From Pelagophyceae sp. CCMP2097 (taxonomy: Eukaryota; Sar; Pelagophyceae): a stretch of 11,780 nt of DNA. The translations under genes were made by a program, and so were the position numbers. The stretch covers positions 306,246 through 318,025 of the forward strand of contig MU657190.1 in assembly GCA_026770575.1 (NCBI GenBank), given 5' to 3'. Below, piece by piece: positions 1-6,874 of the stretch. Under the pieces are notes generated by a model that did not search any database, was not told the origin of the DNA, and worked only from the letters and a program-made list of their open reading frames with translations. Within the stretch, counting starts at the first letter, position 1, and every line of letters starts with the position of its first letter.

Positions 1-37
1 AGGGCCCCGAAGGGGCCGGCGCCTATTACTAACTAAG

Positions 38-129
38 GATTGTTTCCGCTTTTACCATACGACTCGGCTCGCGCCGCCAACGCCGACGCGGCGCAACGGC
101 GCTTCGAACGTGGCCTTTGCGGCGACTGA
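38..129 (+). CDS. Possible 3'-terminal exon of a gene entering from the left
   Basis: After the AG at 36-37 a short frame stays open and ends at the TGA at 127-129. It ends in a hydrophilic run, DSARAANADAAQRRFERGLCGD without its first two residues, that reads like the C-terminus of a folded protein. A TACTAAC motif lies at 27-33, but its branch adenine is only a few bases from the AG, which is unusually close for a functional branch point. The sequence turns AT-rich right after the stop, as a 3' UTR would. No domain is recognisable and the rest of the gene lies outside the window. It could equally be a chance open frame of about 30 codons. Confidence 0.25.
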
Positions 130-179
130 GTAGACACCAGTCAATTTGTTTGAAAGTCACCGCAATTTACGAAAATCAC

Positions 180-345
180 CGCATTTATTTCAAAAATCAT
201 CAAATTTAAAATTTTGGAAATTTTAGACGCCACTTAGTGCATTCGACGCGCGCTGACGCGGCAAGTCCGAATCCGCTGCTTTTTACGTGTTTCGCGAATA
301 ACGGCATTTTCAGCGATAAACGTCATTCGACGTTTTTTACAACGG
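180..345 (+). repeat. Dispersed AT-rich repeat, copy 1 (inverted relative to copy 2)
   Basis: The best block is 228-258, where AGAC-x-CCAC-x-TAG-x-GCATTCGACGCGC-x-CTGA matches the reverse complement of about 6619-6654. Weaker similarity runs on both sides: TTTCAAAA and TTTTGGAAATTT before the block, and a GCGATAAACG/GCAATAAACG motif after it. The pattern indicates two diverged copies of one element, not a chance palindrome. No coding capacity is visible in either copy. Confidence 0.6.
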
Positions 346-439
346 TTTTTGGACTACTATGTGATCCGCGGCGAGACAAGGCCCGGGGCGAGAAAACTAG
401 CCTAACCACCGCAAAAAAAAAAAAAAATAGCTCAATAAG

Positions 440-447
440 ATATAAAA
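440..447 (+). promoter_or_regulatory. TATA-like motif in AT-rich block
   Basis: TATAAAAT sits about 80 bases upstream of the ATG at 526. The surrounding sequence is so A/T-rich that the motif could be chance, and no downstream gene is securely established. Confidence 0.15.
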
Positions 448-740
448 TAATAAAAATAAAGATAAGGAGGATTTGAAAGTTCAGCGATTAGTTAAATAAT
501 TTCAATTATTTACGTGGGCATTGCAATGGGATTTGGCTGTATCCTTCGGGTCCTCCGTGTGCCTCCGGCGCGCTCTTGTAATAGGCCAGTTCCGGATTTT
601 GCACCAGAACAGAATACGATTTCGACGACTTTTTTAAGCGATTATTTTCGGCGACGTGCCCTGATGCAAAAAGAACTACTAGGATTCCTACGCTTTCCTT
701 CGGGAGCCTGGAATATGGACGGGCGCGCGAGGGCGGGGAA

Positions 741-791
741 GACGACGACGACGACGACTCGGACGACGACTCCGACTCCGACTCGGAAGAC
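741..791 (+). repeat. GAC/TCC trinucleotide-rich repeat
   Basis: Six consecutive GAC triplets are followed by mixed TCG, GAC and TCC triplets. One plus frame encodes poly-Asp/Ser, the next poly-Thr, and the minus strand poly-Ser/Glu, so the long open frames here follow from the repeat and are not evidence for a gene. Confidence 0.8.
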
Positions 792-920
792 GCGGCGTTG
801 GCGCCGTGACCGTCGCCCGCGGCGCGCACAGCGCCCTGGCGAGTCGACGTCGAACCGCGATGCTCTTCGGGCAGGCGCCGCCGCCGTGCGGCGCAAGCGT
901 CGACTCTCCGGCTCCAACCG

Positions 921-960
921 TCCGGCTCCGGAGCCACTCGTCCGGCTCCTGAGCCACTCG
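921..960 (+). repeat. 20-base tandem duplication
   Basis: TCCGGCTCCGGAGCCACTCG at 921-940 is followed directly by a second copy at 941-960 with one difference (G to T at the tenth base). A partial TCCGGCTCC lies at 907-915, just upstream. Confidence 0.85.
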
Positions 961-1264
961 TAACATCGCGACCAACGAACGCCCACTCCCGGGCCTCGCG
1001 CGCGCCCCCGGGCGCCGCTTCTCGAGTCCGGTTCAGTCCGTCGAGACCCGTCCGAGTCCGCGGCCGCTGCCGCCCGCGCCGCCAGCTCGCGCCGGCCGGC
1101 CGCGGCGGCCGCGGTGCTCATGGGGAGGACCTCGTCCGCGGCGTCGACCTGGAAGCGCTCGCGGTTGCGGCTATGAGGTTGGGTTTGGGTTTCAGCGATC
1201 TTTACTTTGTGATGGTTTCAGCGATCGCAAAGGTTCAGGCGTTCAGGCGCCCGGACGCGGCGAA

Positions 1265-2692
1265 ATGGTGCCCGCGCGGTTTCTCTTCCCCGCGCGGCCG
1301 GGCCCGTGGCTCTTCGCTGCCGCCGGGCTGGGCTACGTTGTGTACCGGGTCTTCCGAGCGCGACGGGGTGCGTACGCCGACTTCGAGGCGGTGCCCGCGT
1401 GCGCCGCGACGCCCTTCCGCCCAGGCGCCGTCCTCGCCGCGTCGGTGCCCGAGTGCATCCACGCGCTCTCCCACGGCACGCTGCGCGTATACCAGCGTTA
1501 TCATGACCCTCGACGGCCTTCGGCGGACCCGACGGCCCGATGCGGGCCCGAGACGACCAGACGCGGTCCTCTCTCTCAGGACCTCGAGACGGACCTCGAG
1601 GCAGATCTCGAGACGGTCCTCGAAAGCGAAATCGAGACGGACTTCTGCAGATGAGCCGGACCAATAGAGCCGCTCGCGGCCGCGACACCTGCGTAGGATC
1701 AAGCGGCAGCTCGCGGCCCAGGCGCTCTACTCCATGATCTCCGGCGAGGCGCAGGTGAGCGTGTCGTTTTGATGCGGCGAGGGGCGCGCGGGACGTCCTC
1801 GGGATGCGCTGGGCGTCGGTGACGCGCCGCTCTCTTTGCGGTCCTCCGCTCCTCTGCCTTTCGCCGGGCGCTTTACGTCCTCTGGCGCAGGTATTGGAGG
1901 AGCTGCTCGACGAGGACGCGGCGAAGCACTCGTTGGATTACGGCGCCGCGCGCCCGGACGGCAGGAGCGTCCTTGCCGTCGTTTTAGGCGACGCCGCATC
2001 CGGATCCTCCCCGGCCCTCGCGCTCCTCCTTGCCGTCACCGACTGGGACGAGGCCTGGGACGACACGGACGAGTGGAACACGTACGTATCGCAGGTGAGT
2101 TGCGGCGTCTGGACGGCATCCCGTCGGAGCTTGTGGCCGTTCCGTCCTTTGGGCCGATATTGGGGCGACTGCGTAGGCGACTGCGGCCCTCGTGGCCGCG
2201 GGCGGCCTGGCGATTGTGCGGTCACCCGCGCCGGGGGCCGGCGCTGTTTTTGAGGAAGGTATGAGCGTCCTCCGCCGCCGCCTCGGCAAAAACGGAGAGG
2301 TTCAAGGGACTGACGAAATGCCGTCGCCCGAGGCGTGCGTCCGCGGCCGACGCGATGCCGGCACCAGGCGCCGACGCGGAAAGGACGGCGCGTAGGTTCC
2401 TCGCCGAAGCGGAAAAGGGCGGCGCGCCGGACGTGCTCTCGTGAGTTTTCGAGGCTTTGCAACGCAGTCCGCAGACGCGCGTCGTACCGGCCCGCGGCGT
2501 AGGTTCAACACACGAGTGCACTGCGCGCACTGCGGCAAGCCGACGGCGGAGCACCGCTGTGCGTCGCCATACGGGGTGGGCGTTGTTCTTTTCCACTGAG
2601 CACCCTTAGGCGCCCGGTGTCGCAACGTCGCCTACTGCTCGGCGGACCACGCCAAGATCGACGCGGCGCGGCACGCCTTCTGGTGCCGCTGA
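1265..2692 (+). CDS. Six-exon gene with N-terminal membrane segment and C-terminal MYND zinc finger
   Basis: The model is reconstructed from splice phases. Exons are 1265-1486, 1668-1754, 1891-2094, about 2298-2440, 2503-2558 and 2610-2692, giving about 264 residues. The ATG (cgaaATGg) opens a frame with a hydrophobic segment at residues 15-30 (WLFAAAGLGYVVYRVF), a likely membrane anchor, followed by RARR. Exon 3 encodes an acidic stretch (VLEELLDEDAAKHSLDYG onward). The C-terminus is a good MYND finger: HCAHCGK, then RCARC, then VAYCSADHAK, then HAFWC and the stop TGA. MYND fingers bind proline-rich partner peptides, so an adaptor role is inferred; no catalytic domain is visible. Exons 3, 5 and 6 are secure. 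The acceptors of exons 2 and 4, and the donor GTATAC of exon 1, are my best phase-consistent choices and could be wrong. Part of exon 5 and the intron before it are duplicated at 5271-5364. Confidence 0.6.
1487..1667 (+). other. Putative intron 1 of the MYND-finger gene, carrying a 12-base repeat
   Basis: The donor GTATAC follows codon 74 in phase 0, and the AG at 1666-1667 restores the frame leading to the LYSMISGEAQ exon. All earlier acceptors, including a good pyrimidine-rich one at 1578-1579, lead to a stop. The intron holds four to five units of a 12-base GACCTCGAGACG repeat (about 1580-1645). These boundaries are the least certain in the gene. Confidence 0.35.
1755..1890 (+). other. Intron 2 of the MYND-finger gene
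   Basis: Donor CAG|GTGAGC, a pyrimidine-rich 3' part and acceptor GGCGCAG, 136 bases, phase 0. Joining gives SGEAQ followed by VLEELLDED with no break. Confidence 0.75.
2095..2297 (+). other. Intron 3 of the MYND-finger gene (3' end uncertain)
   Basis: The donor CAG|GTGAGT at 2095 is strong and follows exon 3 in phase 0. The acceptor is unclear. AG at 2296-2297 or at 2305-2306 keeps the frame that later encodes AERTARRFLAEAEKGG. The better-looking TTTTTGAG acceptor at 2253-2254 opens a frame that stops at 2396-2398 and cannot be linked to the MYND exons by any intron I could find. Confidence 0.5.
2441..2502 (+). other. Intron 4 of the MYND-finger gene
   Basis: Donor CTCTC|GTGAGT and acceptor GGCGTAG, 62 bases, phase 2. 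TC from exon 4 plus G from exon 5 completes a Ser codon and leads directly into the first Cys pair of the MYND finger. Confidence 0.75.
2559..2609 (+). other. Intron 5, splitting a cysteine codon of the MYND finger
   Basis: Donor CGCT|GTGCGT and acceptor CACCCTTAG, 51 bases. Its 3' half is pyrimidine-rich (TTGTTCTTTTCC) with a branch-like CACTGAG. T plus GC rebuilds the TGC codon of a zinc-binding Cys, so HCGKPTAEHR runs into CARCRNVAYC. The restored zinc-ligand spacing is strong support. Confidence 0.85.
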
Positions 2693-3299
2693 CGCCGCAC
2701 CGCCGCCGAGGAGGAGACCGTATTCTACAAACAGACTCTTCCCAGAAAGTTGGCTTTGCCCCGGCCACACGCGTGCCCGGCTCCGCAACCCAGGACCTGG
2801 CGCCGGGCCGCCGCGCGGCCGGACGGAGCGCAGCACGACGGACCTCCAGAGGGACGTCAGTCTCTTCGAAGTCTGCTCCCGAGGGACGCGCACTGGAGGA
2901 GCTGAGGCAACGAACGGATCACACGTGGGCCTCGACGCGCGGGTCGAAGGAGCCCGCTTCCGGCACCCGGCCAGCCCTGGCCCCAGCCTCGGCTTAAACT
3001 GGCCGGGCCCCGGGCGCGGGCCGCGGCCGTGCGAAGGATCTTTCGCGAATCCTGAATCAAAAGAATCTCGCGGTTCCGAGGTCGCACGTCCAACCTCGGC
3101 CAAAAAAAGTCGGTCGATCACTTCGGCATCGGCTCGGTGCCCGTCCGAGCGCTTTCGAGACTCCAGTGGCGGCGGTATCATCGGAGGACCCAGCCCGGTC
3201 AGCGCGGGCGTCCAAACTTGCCCACGAGAGCCTCTTCGTGAGGACATTACAAACGCCCAGCTCGAGATCGAAAGCGCAGCGCGCCGCACGTCTAGGATC
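2693..3299. other. Intergenic or upstream region before the MYND-RING-Sel1 gene
   Basis: No convincing gene or RNA is seen. The plus frame that encodes the first half of the next gene's MYND finger stays open back to about 2850 but has no ATG in this stretch. Its translation is low-complexity and does not look conserved. A short AT-richer patch lies at about 3038-3110, possibly promoter or 5' UTR. The long minus-strand frame here (2606-3376) mirrors plus-strand codon bias. Confidence 0.5.
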
Positions 3300-4330
3300 G
3301 ATGGGCCAGCGGCCGCTGCGCGCAAGCCCTGCTGCGTCTGCGACGCGCCGGACGGCAAGCACTGCACCAAGTGCAAATTGAGGCACTACTGCTCCAAGGC
3401 GTGCCAGCTTGTGACTGGAAGGAGGGCGGGCATAAGGCGGCGTGTAAGCAGATGGCAGCTGACTTCCAGGACCGCCTCCTCGACGAGCTCATGCCGGCGA
3501 AGCTGAAGATCAAGGATGAGCCGCCCATCGTCGAGGACGTCGCGCCGGCAGCTGGTTCCACAGCAGCGGCGCGCTTACCGGCTGCTCGGACGACTACGAC
3601 GGCCATGGTCAAGGCCACCGCGCTGAAAGACGACGCGCCGGACTGGCGCGGCACTTGCGCCATCTGCCTGGACCTGCTGCCGATCTACGAATGCTGCTGC
3701 AAGAGGATGTGCACGGCTTGCTCCGATAAGTGCCGGCAGCACGACAAGCGCTGCCCGCTCTGCCGAATGCCAAGCGCCAAATCGGCCGCCAAGTCGCTGC
3801 GCAGACTGCAGAAGCACGTGGACAAGGGGAACGCCGAGGCGCAGGTCGCACTCGGAGACAACTACCGTGAAGGAGCGCATGGTCTCAAGAAGAGCCCGAA
3901 GCGGGCGGTCCAGCTGTCCGAGCTCGCCGCGGTGCAAGGACATGCAATAGCTCAGAACGTGCTGGGGAGCTGTTACGATGAAGGGAACAGTGTCAAGATC
4001 GACTACAAGACCGCCGCGCTGTGGTACCGGCGCGCAGCCGAGCAAGGTTCCCCTGTCGCGCAGTACAGCCTCGGCATGAGGTTCTACCGAGGAAACGGCG
4101 TGGCCCAGTCGTACGAAGAAGCCGTGAAGTGGTACCGGCTCGCCGCGGCGCAGGGCTATGCAGACGCGCTCTACAACCTCGGCGCGTGTTATGCAACCGG
4201 CCACGGCGTGCCGTTGGACCTCAACGAGGGGCTGCGCCTCTTCAAGCGCGCCGCGGCCAAGGGGTGCGCCGGCGCGGCGGCGGAGGTCGAACACCTAAAG
4301 GCGTTCCTCGCGGCAGCGCACGGCCGGTGA
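3300..4330 (+). CDS. MYND finger, RING-like domain and Sel1-repeat protein, frameshifted in the MYND finger
   Basis: The first half of a MYND finger (CCVC, then CTKC, then YCSKACQ) is read from 3330 in one frame. From about 3410 the next frame continues the same finger (DWKEGGHKAAC) and runs to the TGA at 4328-4330. Counting residues from the GTG at 3371 (second frame), a RING-like cluster lies at about 97-131 (CAIC, ECCCKRMCTAC, RCPLC; no clear zinc-ligand His). Four Sel1 repeats follow at about 153-297, each built on AQ-x2-LG, a Tyr-rich helix and a W/L-x-RAA-x-Q pattern. Sel1 repeats are alpha solenoids for protein binding, MYND recruits partners and RING-type domains often carry E3 ubiquitin ligase activity, so a ubiquitin-linked adaptor is inferred. 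The family spacing CQ-x3-W needs one extra base near 3408-3413. The true start is unknown: the nearest ATG (3301) is in a third frame. This could be a recent pseudogene or a sequence error. Confidence 0.7.
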
Positions 4331-4967
4331 CCCGGAAACGAACCTCAGACCCCATCATAACTTATGATCCACGATGCCTCCACCTCGGCCATTCGACAAA
4401 GCCGGGAGACGGGCGTCGGCATCTTCCGAGGCTCGGGGCCACCTCGGACCGCCGGGGACGCATGCCAACCTGAGGCTGTCAGGAAATCCGGTGGTGTGGG
4501 CCTCTTTCGGTCACGATGGTGAGGGGGGTCGACGGTGCCATGGCAGGGAGGGCCCACGCGGGTGCCCTCGGTCGCAGGGCCGCCGGACAATGGGGACGCC
4601 GAGGCGCACTTGGCGCTGCGGCGATCGAACGTCTCGAGGTGCGAGACGCCCCCGAGACGGCGTTCGAGACTCGAGAAGGCGGGCCGACGCCAACGCCAAG
4701 ATCGCCGCAATCGTCGTCGCGCTCTGGTGGACCATGCAAGGATCGCCTGCCGCCGCGGCGACGCTGGCGGCGCTGGGGCCGGCGCGCGCTCGCACGCTGG
4801 TTGCCGCTCGCCCCGCGGCCGCGGCAGGCGCTCGAACAGGCGCCGGCCCGGCAGCGCGTGCCCGGTCGCAGCTCCCTCCCAACTCATCCAAGAATCGTTT
4901 TAATGTGACGAGGCTCACGAGAGACCGTCGGACTCGGAGTAGAGCCTCGACAACCGACGTGTGATCG
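4331..4967. other. GC-rich spacer downstream of the Sel1-repeat gene
   Basis: All six frames are long because the GC content is high, and no domain is recognisable. The plus frame 4374-4964 contains one hydrophobic run (AKIAAIVVALWW, about 4700-4735) flanked by Ala/Arg-rich sequence; it could be an exon fragment, but no splice support was found. CGAGACGG-type motifs (4634-4676) echo the minisatellite core seen elsewhere in the window. Confidence 0.4.
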
Positions 4968-5195
4968 ATGCAGCGCACGGCCGGGTCGATCCTCGCCGGC
5001 GTCGTGTCCGCCGCGGGACTCCTGGGCCACGCCGCCTCCGCGGGGCCTCTCCGGCGAGTCCGCGACATCGCCGCCCGATGGTCCGCCCGATGGTCCGCCG
5101 AGTCTGCCCCGGGCAAAGAGGCGTCTAGCTTGTACAGTGTGCTCGACGACGCGGTCCGACGGACCTCTGCCGTCGGGTGGGGGCCATCGCGCTGA
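4968..5195 (+). CDS. Small hypothetical ORF with signal-peptide-like N-terminus
   Basis: An ATG opens a 75-residue frame ending in TGA. Residues 1-26 look like a secretion signal: basic start, hydrophobic core SILAGVVSAAGLLGHAASA, and a small-residue cleavage-like end. The rest is Arg/Ser-rich, with a RWSA-RWSA duplication made by two 12-base units, GATGGTCCGCCC and GATGGTCCGCCG (5077-5100), and ends in SSLYSVLDDAVRRTSAVG. It could be the first exon of a longer spliced gene (a GTGGGG lies near 5178) or chance. No family is recognised. Confidence 0.25.
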   Translation: MQRTAGSILAGVVSAAGLLGHAASAGPLRRVRDIAARWSARWSAESAPGKEASSLYSVLDDAVRRTSAVGWGPSR

Positions 5196-5270
5196 GGCTG
5201 AGCAAGCAGCCGCGCCGGACGTCCGTCCTCTCCCGAGTGCCTCATTCTTGACGGTCCAATGCAGTCCAAC

Positions 5271-5364
5271 GCAGACGCGCGTCGCACCGGCCCGCGGCGT
5301 AGGTTCAGCACGCGAGTGCACTGCGCGCACTGCGGCAAGCCGACGGCGGAGCACCGCCGTGCGT
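5271..5364 (+). pseudogene. Duplicated fragment of the MYND-finger gene (part of intron 4, exon 5, exon 5 donor)
   Basis: These 94 bases match 2471-2564 with four differences and no gaps. They cover the 3' part of intron 4, the acceptor AG, the exon coding the first zinc ligands (HCAHCGKPTAEHR) and the GTGCGT donor. Similarity ends just past the donor; the second half of the finger is not found downstream. Because intron sequence is included, the copy arose from DNA and not from a spliced transcript. It is most likely a dead fragment, though splice sites and frame remain intact and it could still be used as an exon. Confidence 0.8.
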
Positions 5365-5749
5365 AGACGTTCCGACGGGTCTTTGGACAGTGCTTCCGTG
5401 GCCTGCGCGGGGGCGGCGGGCAACGACGTCTGCGTGTGCATCGAGCTGTTGTGGACAGCATGCTCGCCCATGAGTCGAAAGGGCCGAGAAAAGTCATGGT
5501 CCGTGCTTCCGAGTGACCCCGTCGTCGTGAATTCCCTCACAGGCGCCCTCGCCGTGCATCAGCCTCCACGGCCGCCGAGGCCGCCGCGTGCGCTGCGGGC
5601 AGCTATCGTGCACAGCATGCTCGTCGGTGGAACTATAGAGCATAACCCTCGGATCGTCGGGTTATCAGTGGGTTTCGTCTTCGCCTTTGCGGCCGGGTCG
5701 TGGGTCGAGGCCGCAGCCAGATCCGCGCGTGGGTTGGCGGAAACACACA

Positions 5750-5975
5750 AACCCGTCGATCCCGACCCGCGGGTGACGGGCAAAACTCCGGGCCTCCAGG
5801 CCGGGCCGGGGCCGGGCTGGTGCAGTGACCACGAGGTGACGGTGAATTCGGGTTTTCAATTTGTGCCGCACTTTCGGGTTCGGGCCACGGCCAGACGCGC
5901 GGGTATACGGGTCGGCCAAAACGCGCTAACCCGGCAAACCCGACCCGCGGGTTTCGGGCAAACCCGAACCCGTCC
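5750..5975. repeat. CCCGACCCG/CCCGAACCCG-rich tract with imperfect direct repeats
   Basis: CCCGACCCGCGGGT followed by CGGGCAAA occurs near 5762 and again near 5940, and AACCCGAACCC closes the tract. The same AACCCGAACCC plus TGCTCCT string recurs at about 7321-7337, at the far end of the second minisatellite array. The tract has low sequence complexity and no credible coding potential. It resembles degenerate ends of mobile elements, but no terminal structure was confirmed. Confidence 0.45.
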
Positions 5976-5993
5976 CTGCTCCTATCTCCGGCT

Positions 5994-6315
5994 CCTCGAG
6001 ACAGCCCCTGGAGACGGCCCCTGGAGACGGCTCCTTTCGACTCGGAAGGCCATTCGAAACGGCGCCTTGAGATGGCCCCTGGAGACGGTCATACGAGACG
6101 GTGCCTTTAGACGGCGCCTTTAGAGTCTAGTAATTTAGACGACCCCTCGAGACGGCCCCTTTTGATGAGCATTTGAAACGACGCCTTACGACGGCCCCTC
6201 GAGAGGCTTGGACGGTCCCTCGGACGGTCGCTTGGGCTGTCTCTTTGACAATTCCGTTAGACAGTTCCCTTTCGAAAGGTCCAGGAGACGGACCCTCTGT
6301 GACGGTCGCTTTGAT
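5994..6315 (+). repeat. Minisatellite array 1 (12-13-base units, core GAGACGGCCCCT)
   Basis: Near-exact 13-base GAGACGGCCCCTG units open the array (about 5998-6030). Increasingly diverged copies follow to about 6315, drifting to GACGGTCCCTCG and GACGGTCGCTTTG toward the right. The right-hand variants match array 2 in the same orientation. No gene is visible within the array. Confidence 0.75.
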
Positions 6316-6377
6316 AAGGGCCCCCGTCTACGGGCGTAGGGGCTAACCCCAAGGATTTGTTGGTCTGTACCTGCTCA
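6315..6377 (+). repeat. Inverted repeat, left arm (possible non-autonomous element end)
   Basis: Its reverse complement aligns with 6822-6873. Shared blocks are GAG-x-AGGTACA-x-ACCAACAA, CCT, TTAGCCCCTACG and GGGGGCCCTTA. The left arm carries nine extra bases between the last two blocks. The arms are about 445 bases apart. Confidence 0.65.
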
Positions 6378-6475
6378 AAGAACGTTCCTGGGAACATTCC
6401 TGGAAGGCTTAATTTTATGGTCGTTTTGGTCCCTGGCGTTGCTCTACGATCGTCGGGGCATATTTGATTTTGTGG

Positions 6476-6491
6476 ACGGCCATATGGCCGT
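6476..6491. repeat. Perfect 16-base palindrome ACGGCCATATGGCCGT
   Basis: The sequence equals its own reverse complement over 16 bases, centred on the NdeI-like CATATG. It lies inside the segment bounded by the inverted repeat arms. It may be a protein-binding site or a cruciform seed; the role is unknown. Confidence 0.8.
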
Positions 6492-6544
6492 GCGCGCACT
6501 TGACGACCTTTGGCAGGTGAACAACGGCGACGCCAAAAGGGCCA

Positions 6545-6690
6545 AAAAGTACAAAAAGTCGTTTATTGCTTAAAAAATAACTACGACGAATCACACTAAA
6601 TATATCGTTTTCGGAATCGACGCTTCAGTGCGCGTCGAATGCGCTAGGTGGTGTCTTAAATCTCAAAACGGTCAATTTTTGAGATTTTGA
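6545..6690 (-). repeat. Dispersed AT-rich repeat, copy 2
   Basis: The reverse complement of this interval aligns with about 180-345. The best block is around 6619-6654, and weaker matches extend through GCAATAAACG and TTTCAAAA. It forms the AT-rich core of the 6315-6873 segment. No coding sequence is visible. Confidence 0.6.
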
Positions 6691-6697
6691 AAAATTG
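6658..6697. repeat. Overlapping alternative hairpins
   Basis: AAATCTCAAAA (6658-6668) pairs perfectly with TTTTGAGATTT (6677-6687) over 11 bases with an 8-base loop. CAATTTTT (6673-6680) can instead pair with AAAAATTG (6690-6697). The two stems share bases 6677-6680, so they exclude each other. A T-rich run follows from 6703. Confidence 0.7.
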
Positions 6698-6821
6698 GAC
6701 TAGTTTTATTTTTTGGGGTCGCGGAAGCAGCAGGGCTTCGGAACGGCGGCCGGCGGCGGCTTGTCCATCGCGTTGTGGCGGTCCGTGGCCGCGCTGCGCG
6801 TTTAACGCCCGAAAGCTCGCT

Positions 6822-6873
6822 CGAGAGGTACATACCAACAACACCTCTAGCTTAGCCCCTACGGGGGCCCTTA
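6822..6873 (-). repeat. Inverted repeat, right arm
   Basis: Partner of 6315-6377 in inverted orientation, described there. It abuts the start of the direct repeat at 6875 and of minisatellite array 2. Confidence 0.65.
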
Positions 6874-6874
6874 A

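Larger units (their letters stand above)
130..480. other. AT-rich non-coding stretch with poly(A) run
   Basis: This interval is far more AT-rich than its neighbours and holds no convincing gene; the 79-residue open frame at 237-476 ends in low-complexity lysine and isoleucine. It contains a run of 15 A at 413-427, followed by an A/T-rich block with TATAAAAT at 440-447 and AATAAA near 448. Its part from about 180 to 345 resembles, in inverted orientation, 6545-6690 (see the repeat entries). A poly(A) run after a repeat could mark a retroposed element, but no target-site duplication was found by eye. Confidence 0.5.
481..1264. other. GC-rich stretch with ambiguous open frames
   Basis: Several frames on both strands are open, as expected at this GC content. 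Two plus-strand readings are the most protein-like. One runs from the ATG at 526 to 963 (145 residues, arginine-rich second half). The other is a frame from 585, just after a TAATAG acceptor-like motif at 579-584, to the TGA at 807-809, ending in a strongly acidic Asp/Ser tail encoded by the GAC/TCC repeat at 741-791. They overlap, so at most one is real, and neither shows a known domain. A 20-base tandem pair lies at 921-960, and GTTTCAGCGATC occurs twice (1189-1200 and 1215-1226) just upstream of the next gene. Confidence 0.4.
5196..5993. other. Non-coding, repeat-derived region
   Basis: This holds the duplicated MYND-exon fragment (5271-5364), a small hairpin (ATAACCC/GGGTTAT, 5642-5666) and a CCCGAACCCG-rich tract (about 5750-5975). 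A 328-residue open frame spans 5137-6123 but crosses these repeats and shows no domain, so I do not call it a gene. Two imperfect direct repeats, around ACAGCATGCTCG, lie near 5455 and 5610. Confidence 0.45.

Noticed and set aside
2255..2398. Alternative exon 4 after the TTTTTGAG acceptor (EGMSVLRRRLGKNGEVQ frame)
   Set aside because: It is in phase with exon 3 and protein-like, but it ends in TAG at 2396-2398, and no donor/acceptor pair I could find connects it to the MYND exons. It remains a possible alternative transcript.
2606..3376. 256-residue minus-strand frame
   Set aside because: It is antisense to the last MYND exon and the start of the Sel1 gene, is Arg/Pro/Gly-rich and shows no domain.
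3575..4294. 239-residue minus-strand frame
   Set aside because: It is the exact antisense shadow of the RING-like and Sel1 region, which has clear repeats on the plus strand.
4511..5497. 328-residue minus-strand open frame (and 4884-5540 minus)
   Set aside because: Low stop density at high GC explains both. They are antisense to the duplicated exon and have no recognisable motif.
5137..6123. 328-residue plus-strand open frame
   Set aside because: It runs through the MYND-exon duplicate in the wrong frame, then the CCCGAACCCG tract and minisatellite array 1. Its composition is repeat-driven and no domain is visible.
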